Part shown: positions 1-11,594 of the stretch, piece after piece
Numbering within the stretch: position 1 is the first letter of the stretch
How the letters are laid out: each line of letters begins with the position of its first letter
Source: Symbiodinium kawagutii
Taxonomy: Eukaryota; Sar; Dinophyceae; Suessiales; Symbiodiniaceae
Length of the DNA: 64,000 nt
Assembly (NCBI GenBank): GCA_009767595.1
Contig: VSDK01020396.1
Coordinates: 1-64,000, forward strand
Direction of reading: 5' to 3'
The notes under the pieces: generated by a model
The model's input: the letters and a program-made list of their open reading frames with translations, nothing else
Told to the model about the DNA's origin: nothing
Database searches by the model: none
Translations under genes and position numbers: made by a program

Positions 1-149
1 AAAAGTGAATCAAAACACATATAAAATTTAATTATTTCCAGGGAAAAATTGGATTCGACACATTTAGCCTGTTTTTCCCTCGTACGGGGTATCCCCAAAT
101 CCCTTTTAAAGGGGGAGCTAAAGAGCTACAGGGAGTGGTGAAACCAGAT

Positions 150-1030
150 GGTAGTTATGAATGGTTTGATAATGGCTGAAAACAACCACTGGTTGGTTCA
201 AAGAATGGTTCAAAGAATGGTTCACCAACCACTGGTTCGTGGTTGTTAGTAATGGTTGATGGTGTTTGATCACAGGAAATAACAACCACTTTGGAAATAA
301 TTAGTAATGGGAACCCAGGTTTAATAAACCCCTGGTTGTTATGAATGGTTTGATAATAGGGGAAAACAACCAGTTTGATCAACTTGGTTGTTAGTAATGG
401 TTGGTGGTGTCTATTAATGGTTGATAATGTTTGACAAGTTAAGATAAGTTAGTGATTTTCACATGTTTTGACAACCAACAAACTTGTTGCTTGTCATACA
501 AACTGTTGATGATAGGGGAAAAGAACCACCAAGAATGGTTCAACAACCACTGGTTGGTGGTTTTAACGTGTTTTTTGTGGTTGATCTTTTATTTTTTTAG
601 TAACAAACCATGGTTTGTATTAATGCTTGACAATGTTTGATAAGTTTGTGGTTTTGACATGTTTTTTACTCATGTTTGATCGTAGGAGATAACAACCAGT
701 TTGATAACCTTGGTTATTGTGGTTTTAATGTGTTTTATGAATGTTTGATATTCCATGGTGGTTAGTGGAGTAAGTACTAGTACTTGTGTTTTTATCGATG
801 TTTGATCATGAGAGATAAGAACCAGTTTGTAACCTTGTTTGGCTATTTATGGTTGATGGTTCATTAACATGTTTTAACACCCGACAAACTGAGTGTTCTT
901 CATACAATCTGTTTTAATAATTAGTACGTGGAAATAACAAACTGTTTTTATTAATGATAAAAGAACCACCAAGAATGGTTCAACAACCCCTGATTGGTGG
1001 TTTGATTGACATTTTTTAATTACCCAAATG
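150..1030. repeat. Degenerate GGTTG/CAACC repeat field
   Basis: The first kilobase has no supportable gene. It is made of degenerate copies of ggttgttagtaatggttg-like sequence mixed with its complement caacaaccac. A longer unit is repeated: about 464-560 and about 874-1000 both run from acatgttttgac/aacacc through a 'cataca(a)actgtt' stretch to aagaaccaccaagaatggtt and end in a MITE-C-like ggttggtggttt. This suggests an old segmental duplication of about 410 bp. Confidence 0.6.
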
Positions 1031-1158
1031 TAATTCTTGACAAATGGTTTGTTGACAAATAATTTTCATACCAGTAGATAACCGCCAACCAGCAAAGATA
1101 GCGGATATACAAATATACATGGTTGGCTTACCAGCCTTGGTTCATCGATGGGTTCATT

Positions 1159-1266
1159 TGGGGGTTTATCAAAACACGAGACCCCCAATAATGGTTAGTT
1201 TAAGTACTGCATAAATGGTTAATGTTGGATGATCTGGGGGTACCCCTATTTTGAGAAACACCCATA
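1159..1266. mobile_element. MITE-A copy 1
   Basis: Short inverted-repeat element. The left arm is a degenerate gggtttatcaaaacacgagacccccaa; the right arm is ggggtacccctattttgaga followed by aacaccca. The core carries the family's aatggttagttta / taaatggttaatg sequence. No coding capacity. Confidence 0.6.
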
Positions 1267-1454
1267 TATACATTGTTTTGAATATATTTAGTTGCATATG
1301 CACAAAGGTGTATTTACAAAGATGTCTATAAAGATGTATATAGATGTTGTTTAAAGTGATGATTTATAATCATTCGATGATACGGAAAGATATAGAGTCT
1401 AGTATGACTCAACAATTTGAACTCAGTTCAGTTAGTTTTTCCCCCTCCCTGTAC

Positions 1455-1515
1455 GTCCAGAGGACGGCGGTTTGTCATCCAATGCGGACCAGCGCTCTCG
1501 GATCCAGAAATGGAG
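1455..1515 (+). other. Possible exon fragment, unknown
   Basis: A small GC-rich island in AT-rich repeats between 1450 and 1515, with an AG before 'aggacggcgg' and a possible gg|tt donor after it. Read on the + strand it gives DQRSRIQKWR in one frame. It is too short to assign and may not be coding. Confidence 0.15.
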
Positions 1516-2038
1516 GTTAGTGATTTCTGTCATGAGAAAGGCATTGGTGAAAGGAACAACCCAAGGGCACTCCCATGCTGGCACCGCTCTACATGATGGT
1601 CGGCCGCACTACCAAGGCATCAACGATTATGTGTATTGTTTCTGAGAGCTTTTTTCGTGGAAAGAATTGCCTTGACTTTGATCATTGGATCATAGGGTGT
1701 GAGGGACGATGGTTACATCCACCGTCCAAACAAGAGGGTCAGCATTCAAACCAGGGAAGCAAGTAATTGCAATGCTGCAGTCCACGCAGTCATTACTATC
1801 ACCAGAATGCACCGATAAGTTGAGTTTGAACCAGCTTGTCTTGATGGGCTATGTTGGGAAGCAACTGTCCCAAATGTGACCTCAAGCAAGGACAGTTCTG
1901 CCAACAACATCATGATATGTACGTTGCCTTGCAGTACAACAATATGTGAGAATTTGTTTTATCTTTGGTTCAAAGATGTACTATGTGTTTTAACAATCTC
2001 AAGAAGCAGTACAACACACATATGTAGAATAACCTGAT

Positions 2039-2215
2039 AGAGATCATATCGAGGAAAATCTGCAGGACTCTAATTTTTTTATGCTTGAAATAACCTAAAG
2101 TTCCTTTTGATTCATGGTCATTGAACAGAGATCATATCGAGGAAAATCTTCAGGACCCTAATGCTCTTTCTGTTTGAAATGATATGAACGCTTTTCTGAT
2201 TCATGGTCATTTAAT
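2039..2215 (+). repeat. 88-bp tandem direct duplication
   Basis: Two diverged copies with a period of about 88 bp: both start agagatcatatcgaggaaaa and both end with gattcatggtcatt. The first begins near 2039 and the second near 2127. Confidence 0.75.
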
Positions 2216-2269
2216 AAGCTCGTCAATCATTGCTTTTTAGCTGGTTAATTGATGGTTACTAAGCTGGTT

Positions 2270-2412
2270 AATGGTGCTCCCTATGTTTCATGACGGGTTG
2301 GTTCAACCACCAACCAATAAATAGCTGGAGAGGTTCACCATTGATTCCAAGTGGCTTTTCAATGTAGAATCTGGCCCTGGCTGTTTCGCAAAATAGGGAC
2401 ACCCCAGTTCTC
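2270..2412. repeat. MITE-C and MITE-A fragments
   Basis: At 2289-2325 there is a MITE-C end (gggttggttcaaccaccaac). At about 2376-2412 there is a worn MITE-A arm (gctgtttcgcaaaataggga). Both look like single arms with no partner. Confidence 0.4.
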
Positions 2413-2532
2413 ATCCATTCTCAACCCTGTATGAACCAAGCATTTTTGTGGGTCCCCAAACTGGCGAACGGTCGAAACATCTGACCCATCGATGGCTGGA
2501 TGAATCCATCGCTTCCTCGACCCTTTCGCCAG

Positions 2533-2616
2533 GTGAATGCAGTTGAACCAGAAACGCCCGCATCTGAGGCCTCCTGGAACGGGTCGCAAGCTCTTTGGTA
2601 CAGGGCCATTGGCTTT
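2533..2616 (+). CDS. Candidate exon, unknown protein
   Basis: A GC-rich block follows a good acceptor (tttcgccag|gtg). In frame from 2533 it reads VNAVEPETPASEASW and on through GSQALWYRAIGF, with a possible GT donor after ttt at 2616 and an in-frame stop soon after. The composition stands out from the repeats around it, which is the main support. No family recognised. A reverse-strand reading frame of 128 codons covers the same block but contains MITE-A sequence, so I prefer the + strand exon. Confidence 0.35.
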
Positions 2617-3469
2617 GTCCGGCCATGGTGGTACTGACCCTCCAGTAGTAGCTATGATTGATAGGGAAACCGACAGTAACTTGGGGGAACACCATTTTTG
2701 GGCAAACCCATTTATCGCCGCAAGTACTTGGTATATACTGTTCATGTAGTACGAAGCAATAGTACAATGTTGATCATGCTGTGTTGGTTCGGGCTTTTTG
2801 AATTGCTATCATACCTCACCACTTCATCATATCTTGGGATAATCGTGAAAGATTGATTTACTGAGTATAGCTCTTCATCCGCCTCCAATCAACTATCATT
2901 TCTCTACCATCCACTCTTCATGAATGAATGATCAACCATCAACAGTTCAAAAACCAGCAGCCGTGCTATGCCAGCAATGATAAATGGATCAGAATGATTG
3001 ATTTTGGGGTACGTGGATGGCAATCCTGTATTCCTTCAAGATGACCTTCCAAAAGTGGGCCAATGATCATACATGCAATGATAAGTTGTGTGGTATTGGG
3101 TCATATTACATATTTTTTTGCATAAAGGTAGCCATGTCATATCATTGTCATTTACACCATATAATCATAATACTAGTACACCAGACAACTACCATATTGT
3201 TGACAGATGCTTGTAGTGTAATGTTATGGTGATTCCGATTGATTTCATCTACTCTAGAGTTTACATTCATTTCATTACTTACTATCATTGGTGGTATGTC
3301 ATCAGTATGTTGTCCAATCATGATGTATATTTGTTTATAATGATATTCCAACCACCTCAAAGTATATTTTTATGTGTATCTTCCCAGAAATGCTACCAAG
3401 AAAGACTCGTTTAACACGGGTATGACAAATAATGATATTCCAACAACGACCAATAATTCATTACCACTA

Positions 3470-3572
3470 ATATTCCGAAATAGGGGACCCCAAAAATGGT
3501 TTGTCTATGACTATAAATGGTCAATAAAGCTAGGATGATTTAGGGGGTCCCCTACTTTGATAAACCCCCATT
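3470..3572. mobile_element. MITE-A copy 2
   Basis: Left arm is ccgaaataggggacccc and right arm ggggtcccctactttgataa then accccca. The core has the family's 'aaaatggttt...ctataaatggt' sequence. Both arms are present and diverged. Confidence 0.7.
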
Positions 3573-3659
3573 TGTATCTGTAGAAATCTGCATTTGTTCG
3601 TTTCATTTCTGTCTACAGATACGTTTGTTACTATGAATGGTTAATAAAAGATAGATACA

Positions 3660-3765
3660 GATTTCTATAACCATTTGTCATTTATAGTAACTATAACCAT
3701 TTACCATTTCTATAACCATTTCTATAAGCATTTCTACAACCATTTACCATTTACAGTATCTATAA
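3660..3765 (+). repeat. ACCATTT tract upstream of exon
   Basis: Tandem-like run of aaccattt/accattta units (for example ataaccatttctataa) directly before the exon candidate at about 3820. It is the CCA-type half of the paired intron-end tracts described in the findings. Confidence 0.6.
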
Positions 3766-3819
3766 ATCTGTTATACAGATTTCTATGTTTCTGCATTTGT
3801 TTATCCCTGGACGAAGCCA

Positions 3820-3905
3820 CAGAACCCACGCCGCCAGCCCCTTCCCTGCAGGCGAATCTGGCGGCAGTGGTACCGGCACCAGAAGAGGCGCTGTCGACAG
3901 AGACG
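3820..3905 (+). CDS. Candidate exon, Pro/Glu-rich
   Basis: GC-rich block read as DEATEPTPPAPSLQ then ANLAAVVPAPEEALSTETG. An acceptor (ccctgcag) sits before the second half at 3852, so the true exon may start either near 3820 or at 3852. The residues suggest a disordered acidic, proline-rich linker or a transit-peptide region. No family is recognised. It is flanked upstream by an ACCAT tract and downstream by an ATGGTT tract, the pattern seen around surer exons here. Confidence 0.4.
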
Positions 3906-3909
3906 GGGC

Positions 3910-4100
3910 TGCATGGTTTTGACGAAGTGGTTCAGAATGGTTTTATGATAGAAACCACTTCAGTGTTATGATGATTTCACATGGTTTTGTCAGTCAATCA
4001 TTGGTAGCTAGTGGGGTATCCCCAAAGCGGTTGATATACCCATTGACATTGGAGGGTAATCATTGGTTATATGATAGAAACCATTTGATTAGTCAATCAC
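3910..4100 (+). repeat. GGTT tract downstream of exon
   Basis: Repeats of aatggtttt, gtggttcag and attggttata type immediately after the exon candidate at 3820-3905. Partner, by complementarity, of ACCAT tracts that end introns. Confidence 0.5.
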
Positions 4101-5099
4101 GATGAGACTAATCGATCAATAGTTTAATCTGCTAACCATGATTGGTTCATAGTGACTGGTCAAAGGATGTTTCAGTCGTGGTTCGATGATGGTCAATTTT
4201 CTGTCAAGTGTTAAACTATGGTGACGTTATCGTCAAACAATGGTTGATTGATACTTAAACAATCGTCAAATGATTGGCAGGAAATAGTTCATTGCCGTCA
4301 AAAGTGGACAAAAATGCTTGGATTTGTTGATGCATTCATTGGTTGATATTGGCAGGAAAACGGTGCCGAACGATCAAGAACCAACAATTGGCATCAAGAC
4401 GGGATCTCATGGTTTAAAATAGAAAGCAAGTTGTTAGTTTCCGTGATAGATCTGACTCGTCCTGGATAACGCCAGAACCAGCTTCATCCGTTGGAAATTC
4501 TTTGGAGAGGTCCCTGTTCTTTAAACGCTGGCACTTGCTGTGATTCCACTTTGTGGGCAAAAGTTACCTTTTTGTGCTCGACACTTCCGCGAGTGATTGA
4601 CATTACACCCCAGTATGCAAGTAAATGGGTGTGGATTAAGCTCCCAAATGCACGGAAAAATGAGTGCATGAACATCCCAACATGTTGGTCATTCTTTGAG
4701 GAAGGTGGACAGAGGAGGTGTAGGATTTTTGGACGGCCGCAAAAACAAACTTCCTGGGGCTGGTGGCAAACACACAAGGCAGGAATGATTTTATGGGGAA
4801 ACAAGAAAACCGTCTCAACAACTGAAGGCAGGATACTGTTTTTTTATATTTTAGTGACTTGATTTCTGGAACGAGACAGGAAGTATTTTTGCAGATCTAT
4901 TGTAGCGGTGCGAAACAGCCAAGCCTGACATTGTCCTTCGCAAGCTGTAATCAACTCATAGTCAAGGTGCCTTTTTACGGTAGGACCGTGCCTTTGGGTC
5001 AATACCCCCACCGACCAGGTTCACATCGCATGAGTTCATGCGACCATAAACTTGGGATTATTGATCATTTGATCCATGGCCTGTAGCCAAATTATCAAC

Positions 5100-5290
5100 C
5101 TTTATGAATTATATCACCATTTGCAAATGATTGTTGACATTTGTTTGCCATTACTATACATGATTCCGCAACCATTGTTAACGATTCTTGACCACTATTG
5201 ACCATACATCAACCATGTACTACCCATACATTTCACATATCTTAACCATGTACGAATCACACATCAAGCATATGGATGTAACCACATAGC
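5100..5290 (+). repeat. ACCAT tract upstream of exon
   Basis: Dense accatttgc, aaccattgtt, gaccactattgaccatac units leading up to an acceptor at 5313-5314. Confidence 0.6.
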
Positions 5291-5314
5291 CAGTAGCCAT
5301 TGAACATGGTGCAG

Positions 5315-5391
5315 GCGACGCCCCCCGCGCCGCCAGGGGTTGATTGCCTACGAGGAGCCTCCTCGCAATCACGAGGCGCCTGGTCGCCATG
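5315..5391 (+). CDS. Candidate exon, Pro-rich, unknown
   Basis: Exon-like GC-rich block with acceptor gtgcag at 5309-5314 and GT donor after 5391. The frame continuous with the acceptor reads ATPPAPPGVDCLRGASSQ and on; another frame gives LIAYEEPPRNHEAPG, which also looks protein-like, so the frame is undecided. It is preceded by an ACCAT tract and followed by a GGTTAA/GATGG tract. No family recognised. Confidence 0.35.
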
Positions 5392-5494
5392 GTGGGTGAA
5401 GATGTTTCGCTACATTTGGTACCAAATTCATTGGCTTCAATCGGTGGTCACCCAGCAGTTTGTTCTCATTTCATGTGGTTTTGTTATACTGTAG

Positions 5495-5580
5495 TCAATC
5501 AATGATGGTTAAAGATGGCTGGTGATGGATAATGATGATGAATGCTGATGGGTAAATGATGCTTAATGAGGCGGGTTAAG
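5495..5580 (+). repeat. GATGGTTAA tract downstream of exon
   Basis: Run of aatgatggttaaagatggct-type units after the exon candidate at 5315. Confidence 0.55.
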
Positions 5581-5599
5581 TTGCTTCAGAGGCTTTGGT

Positions 5600-7190
5600 G
5601 CCGTTTGGCGCCGTTGTTGGATGGGGTTGCGCTGGCTTGCTTTGCTTGATCCCGTGCTTTGGTTTTGGTTCAACCAGTTTTGTTTAGGCTCGGCAGTCGG
5701 TTGGTTGCTCCATGGCTATGTTAGTCCCTACTTCTTGATAAGATTTGGTGCTACACTCCTCGGAATCCATCCTGCTGTTACCATAGCATACCAGCAGAAT
5801 CGTACCAACAGAATGTTTCTTCAACAAAACACGGTGCAGACCGAGAAATTTCCATGTCGCCCGATTTTGTATTGGTTCAATCCAACCAGTCAATGCAATA
5901 CCTTAGACACTTTTGACAGTGTATTTTGGTGTCGTTACTTTTCATGAACCTCGACCAGTTGGAGGTGTCCCAACGTAGTGCGTGTGTGTTTTCTTTTGGT
6001 GAATGAAGTAAACCAACGAACACAACTATCATAACCTCAGCGATATCAACAACAGCAACAGCCATGATATCAACAGCAGGAACAAGTCACAGGAACAGCA
6101 ACGGTACAACAGCAGTATTTCACAACAACACCACCAATTTGTATTCATGTTGTTTTAAGATGTTTTAAGGCTTAATGATGGTCAATACTGGTGATTAAAA
6201 AGTGATAAAAAGTGCTTAACAGCGACAACAGCTAAAATGCAAGAGAAACCATGGATACGGACACGGTAACTTTGTTGGGGTGTCCACTTCGGCCAGCGGT
6301 CCAGGTTGTTGTGCAAGCCAACACACGTCAAAGATAGCGTCTCTCCAGGCTTCGGAACGCCGCAGAAGTGTTACGATGTTGACCATTGATCATGTTTAGC
6401 CTGTTTGTTGCAAAAAAATAATCATTGATGTTGGCCATTGATGATGTTTACCCTTGAGGTTAGCCATTGATCATGCAAAAAACATATTTTGATCAATATC
6501 ATCAAGCATATCACATAGCTGCTGGCGAACCTCACCAGTCACAACGCCTTGACAGTACCAGCTTTTCTGCATCTAACCAACTAGTTAACCAGTTGGGGAT
6601 CATGTGATCCTTTTGATGGACACGAGCAGCTGCCCTTCGTACCTTTGGGATTGTTCGCACCCTCAACTGGAGCGTGCCTTCACCCATCGATTTTCCCAAG
6701 CCAAACTATACATGATTTTTGGGACTGCGGATATCTAGAGATCCATGACCCCCATCCATCCTCTCATGAATATGCGGGTACGAGGTGGTTTATAACTAAG
6801 CGAATTGCTAGTTACGGTAGATACGACCATAGTTCTGGTAGATATAACCGTAATTAAATAATAAGATCTAACCAGTAGGTATGGTAGATATATCCATAAT
6901 CAAACGGCTTATTGAGCCACTTATACCTCGGGGGGCCCAAGCTTGTGTCTAGGGGTCGTTGGTCCTGGAGCTGCCAGGAGCTGCGCTTTGAAGTGAACAT
7001 GGTCAAAGCTTTTGACTCTGCAGGGTTTGAAGCGAAAAGTCATGGTTTTATGGTGACCATTATGGTCAAAACTTGATAATGGACTTTGATAATTAGTTAT
7101 ATGGTGACCATTATGCATAATTTGACTTGTATAATAATGATAATGATTGACTGATATTGACTGTAAATAATTAACTATACATATGCCAAG
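5600..7190. other. No supportable gene; mixed repeats
   Basis: Mixed sequence with short reading frames only. 6374-6480 has repeated (g)accattgatcatg / ggccattgatgatg units; 6780-6900 repeats ggtagatac/atggtagatatatcc units. GC-rich patches at 6280-6360 might hide an exon but no frame is convincing. Confidence 0.4.
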
Positions 7191-7200
7191 CTCTGCTTAA

Positions 7201-7290
7201 TGGTGGTTTCTCAAGCCATAGGGCCCCCCAAAATAGTTGGTGTATTGCTATGAATAGTTAACAATAACTAAAATCAGGTGGTAAACATAC
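7201..7290. mobile_element. MITE-A copy 3, half element
   Basis: Left arm tggtggtttctcaagccata then gggccccccaaaata, with the core tattgctatgaatagttaac; the right arm is missing or too worn to see. Confidence 0.55.
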
Positions 7291-8009
7291 TGATGTCGCA
7301 GGTAGTAATCATTACATACTTGACCAGGTAGTAGTCATTACATACTTTACTAAGTCTTTAGATGTCGAAAATCAGGTAGAATTCAGCTGAGATGATGTGT
7401 AGCAAAACATACTTAGAGACTCAGCTGATGCATGCACCCTGACTTTATTCAGCTTTTTCACAGAACGAGCTGTGACCTTAGGGACATCGTCATTCAAAAG
7501 ATATGCAACGATTCACAGGCAGCTGTCCATTCAGAGGGATCCCAACTGCGAATTGGCCAGTTTTTGCTTCAAAAGTTTTGGTTTTGGGCATACGGTATCT
7601 CAATATATGCAATCGATTCAAAGTGTTATTTCAAATTTATCTCCATCTTCGGGGAACCTTTCATATCATCACTTTGCCACATTTTGTAGACATCCTACGC
7701 TCCACAATGTGCGGCTACACTGCTGCATGATATTTCCCACCGGATGATGGGGACACAGATTTGGTCTCCCCGATCTCTATGTAGGCGTGCCGGTGGTGAC
7801 TGACCTGAAGGGTCATGTCAGTTCAAGGGACTGGGTGCCAAGCAAAACAGCTGATTTTCCTGCAACAGCATTGTCAAAAGCATAACCGTGGCAAGTTGAT
7901 GTTTGCTTCAAATGTTGATATGCTTGTAAGTGGAAGCATTTAAACGTCAACTCGGTTTTGTGATGCAGATCGAAGTCGAAAAGGTTTGCTTAAGACGAAG
8001 AGCTTGGCA

Positions 8010-8125
8010 TTTCGTCCGCGACCGGACCTGTCGGCACTTGTGCCGGCGAGTGGTCATCATTGGGATGAAATGATACCTGGGGCAGCTGGTGTTTGGGTGA
8101 CGAAAACCGAACAAGCAACAACTAC
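8010..8125 (+). CDS. Candidate exon, low support
   Basis: A + strand frame reads FRPRPDLSALVPASGHHW and continues to a stop near 8138. GC is higher than around it and there is no obvious repeat. No family, borders unknown. Confidence 0.2.
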
Positions 8126-8818
8126 CAGTTGATTGATGGTCATCAAGTAGAACGGGCCAATCAATCTCAATAATTATTTGTAGCAGGCATGCCAGCAAAG
8201 ATAGGCATTTCCTTTGCTTGTTTTGAAAGTGAACATGAAGGGTGCAGCGTGTGCATCCAGATCAATATGGACCGCCAACATATGGCTTTACTGTCTTGAA
8301 ATTCATTGCGGGGTGATGAATTGAGCCATTCACATATGTTGCCTGGTATGGCGGACTGGAGTCATTTGACAATTCCAGTATCAAATGCCGAGCCAAGTGT
8401 GCAACTATTCTCTTTTTGGTTGATGTTCATGCATGCATTTCTTTTCATTTTAAGGTTCGGTCGTACTCGTAGCCTAAACTTCAGATGTTTGCATATTTGG
8501 ATTTTGGAGTAGAGCCGGGCAGGTACGGTCAAAGGTGGTTATTCGTGTATTGGGCCTATGCCCCTGTTATGGCTGCTCATCATCCACCCATTCACCTCCC
8601 AAGATCACAAAAAAATATCCAAAAACGAAGGGCTGCTTTTGCAAAAACACACTGGAGTTCCTGTTGAATTTCATCGGTGGTCATTAGATTTCTGCGGGTC
8701 AAAACCTTGCTCCTCATGGCATGTGCCACCCATACCAGTACATCGACAAGGAATTGAGTGAAGTCCTTATCTTCTATTTAATCTCATGAATTCAGCATGC
8801 AAAAGATACCATCACCTA

Positions 8819-8820
8819 CC

Positions 8821-8870
<50 letters not shown>

Positions 8871-8930
8871 AGTAACAACAACAAAGACGACGACAAAGAC
8901 GACGACGACGACGACGACAACGACGATAGT
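8819..8930 (+). repeat. (CAA)n followed by (GAC)n microsatellite
   Basis: Perfect (caa) run from about 8821 to 8868, then a compound aca/gac/acg run to about 8930. It creates spurious poly-Thr and poly-Val frames on the two strands. Confidence 0.95.
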
Positions 8931-9474
8931 GATCATATTTGGGCAGGATATGCCAGCAACATATGGGAGCCGTCCGCAAATGCAAATAACACATTCATGA
9001 ATTGAAGTGTTTACTCTGTTCTGCGCGATTGTCAAAACCTGCATCGCGATAGGCTGAGCGATTGGTATTGCGAGATAAGCCTATAACTATAACCTGAACC
9101 CTACACCCTAGTTATACCAACTCCCTTATCTAAGTAATCATGATCCGAGTAGGGGATAATCATGATATCCCCGTACCCTGCAACCATTCCCAAGCAATGA
9201 CCGGGCCGGCTACCAGGACCAGAGTAGGTTTCGCCAGCCAAAGCACCGGTGAACCCGGGGTGGTCAAAGGACTTTGAGATGTGCCGAAACCGTGGCAGGG
9301 CCAAGTATTGGGACCTGTGAGATGAGTTGGAGCATATGATATGCTTGTGACCCTTTCGATCTCCTGTGTTTCATGCTGCGACAAGAACAGCATCCCAAGA
9401 TTGTCCGAATCACATTATTCGCGCCCGAGTTCCGCAGCTGTGCTCCAGTTGATTTGAGAGCACATGAGAGCACC

Positions 9475-9558
9475 ATGTCGCTGCTTCGGACATCATCGTC
9501 CAGTATGCCAGTGCGGGTGCTGTGTTTGCATGGCTGGAGGACCAACCCGGCTTTCATG
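9475..9558 (+). CDS. FSH1 exon 1: strand 1 and oxyanion loop
   Basis: ATG at 9475 (caccatgtc), or a second ATG at 9505. Encodes MPVRVLCLHGWRTNPAFM, the N-terminal beta strand and HG turn of FSH1 hydrolases. The family match stops after 'NPAFM' at 9558, where a GA donor (atg|gatgct) gives phase 0. The frame stays open beyond but no longer resembles the family. Confidence 0.7.
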
Positions 9559-11563
9559 GATGCTTGGCCGAGAGGAAGATCATTGGTCAGATCATGGCAC
9601 TGGATTTTGACACCGGAGCGTGTCCGAGTTTCGGATGGATCTCTGGAAGTAAGCATTTGCAACGGAGTTTTTTCTCGATACTGTGTAATTATTGTGTGAA
9701 ATAATCACCATTGATGATCACAAGCAAATTAATACCAGTTATTCTAATGAGAGTACGAAACACTTTGTATTTACATGCTATTCACCAACGCCGTTGAAAC
9801 ATGCTAAAACATTGTAATGGCTCTACAAGACCACAACTATGTTTACTTGTGCCACACTAATTTATTTGCACTCTGCAAATTACATTGTGTTCATGCGAAG
9901 TCTCTCTCTGTGTTGGCTTGATGCACCATGTTGTTTGGTGATTGACGCTGAACAAGCAAGAAGTATTATAGTGTCAAAAAGACATTGCCGACATATCACA
10001 TATGTTTGGTGGCTGCCCACTGTCCACTTGTCCCTTCTAAAATGGATAGCTTCCACTATCCAACCGGGTATCTGCTTAAGTCGTAGCCACTTATCCACTG
10101 ATCACCAAGGAGAAGCAGATGAAGACTCTGATGGCCAAATTGCCAGAATGGGATTTCGACTTTCTCGCTGGGTCGGCGCCCAGATTCGCGCTGCCATTGG
10201 TTGAAACGAAACACGCCACAAGATCATTGCCGTTATGTCATGCATCACATACATACGAAGAGGTGAAGAAAACACATGTTTTTTTTCTGCTAGCTGATGG
10301 TGTCTTGAGCAAGTTGTTCTTATAGTTAATTCAAGCCAAAGTCACTTTTCTCTCTTAGACTTCATAAGTTTTTAAAACATATTCTCTCAACATGAGGGAC
10401 GCTCCTCTCTCTTCTGGGCTAATTAGTGTCGATGGGCCTTGATGTTTCCAAATTGCAACCGTTGCTTTCCTCTTTTTTCTGGGTGTCCTGGAGGCCCATT
10501 TCCGGAATGTTGGCAGCTGACGATGATGTCGAGCAGGTGCGTCGCGTCGCGGCGCCGGTCCACGGTGTGAGGTGACAAGACGACGGGACCCCTGTGCTCT
10601 CCAAGAGGGATATGAGAATAGTAATGGTTAATGCATGGTTGATACTATATGAATTACAATGGTTAATACTTGTCTAGAAGTGTATTATTAGTACAGTAAT
10701 TACTGTAGTAGTTTTGATAGCTGTTCTTGAATGATGTTCTGCATTTTGCTGTGACGATGATCCCATCATTGAATGATCCCAAGGCCTTCCCCCTCACGAC
10801 ATTTCCCAGCGTGTCAGCCATGCTCCATGCTTTGGTGATACCAAAATTTCGAGCAGTAGTTGAAACATGTTAAAACCACTTCTTTAAGGGCTACAGGAGT
10901 TCAAGAGTGCAACCAACCTTTTGGGTAGAGTTGCTTCCATATTCCATTATCAATAGGTTCGGAATAGATGTTAATCGGAAATCCATGAATGAGCAACCCA
11001 GATTCCTACGAATTGCAGATCATTATAAACCAGTCTTATGAGCCACAACGAACCATGATTAACCTTTTCTGTCGTTATTATTATTTATTATTTACTATCC
11101 GCTAGTATTAACCACTTCAATATGGACCACAAGTAAGCATTATCGACCATTATTGCTTGTTTATTGGCCTCTACTATTAACTAGCATGAACCATTTTGAT
11201 GAGCCATTAATCAACCAGTAATCAACAATTTACCAACATTTACCAACCATTCAACCAAAGGATAGGGATTGGCAGGCACCATTGACTATGAACCATTGAC
11301 TGTTTGTGCCAAGTTTGAGGGACCACGTCGTCAGGAGAGCTTGGCTCCTTACTTCCAGTGGTGGGAGCCCATAGATGCTGGGCAATGCAGCCATGCGAGG
11401 GGTGATGTTCGTGACTATGGCAGTACTAGCGGTGAAGGTATGTAGGTGGTTAATGATGGCTCATGATGTTTTAGCCCACGGTTGGCACATGTCTAATGAT
11501 TCATATGATTCTCAGTCATGATTAATCACGGTTGATTGATTGATTGTTTGCTTGCTTGCTTGC

Positions 11564-11594
<31 letters not shown>

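Noticed and set aside
2359..2767. Reverse frames of 118-128 codons
   Set aside because: They read through a MITE-A fragment (peptide GVPILRNSQ) and overlap a better + strand exon candidate.
8784..9044. Poly-Val reverse frame
   Set aside because: Made by the (CAA)n and (GAC)n microsatellite.
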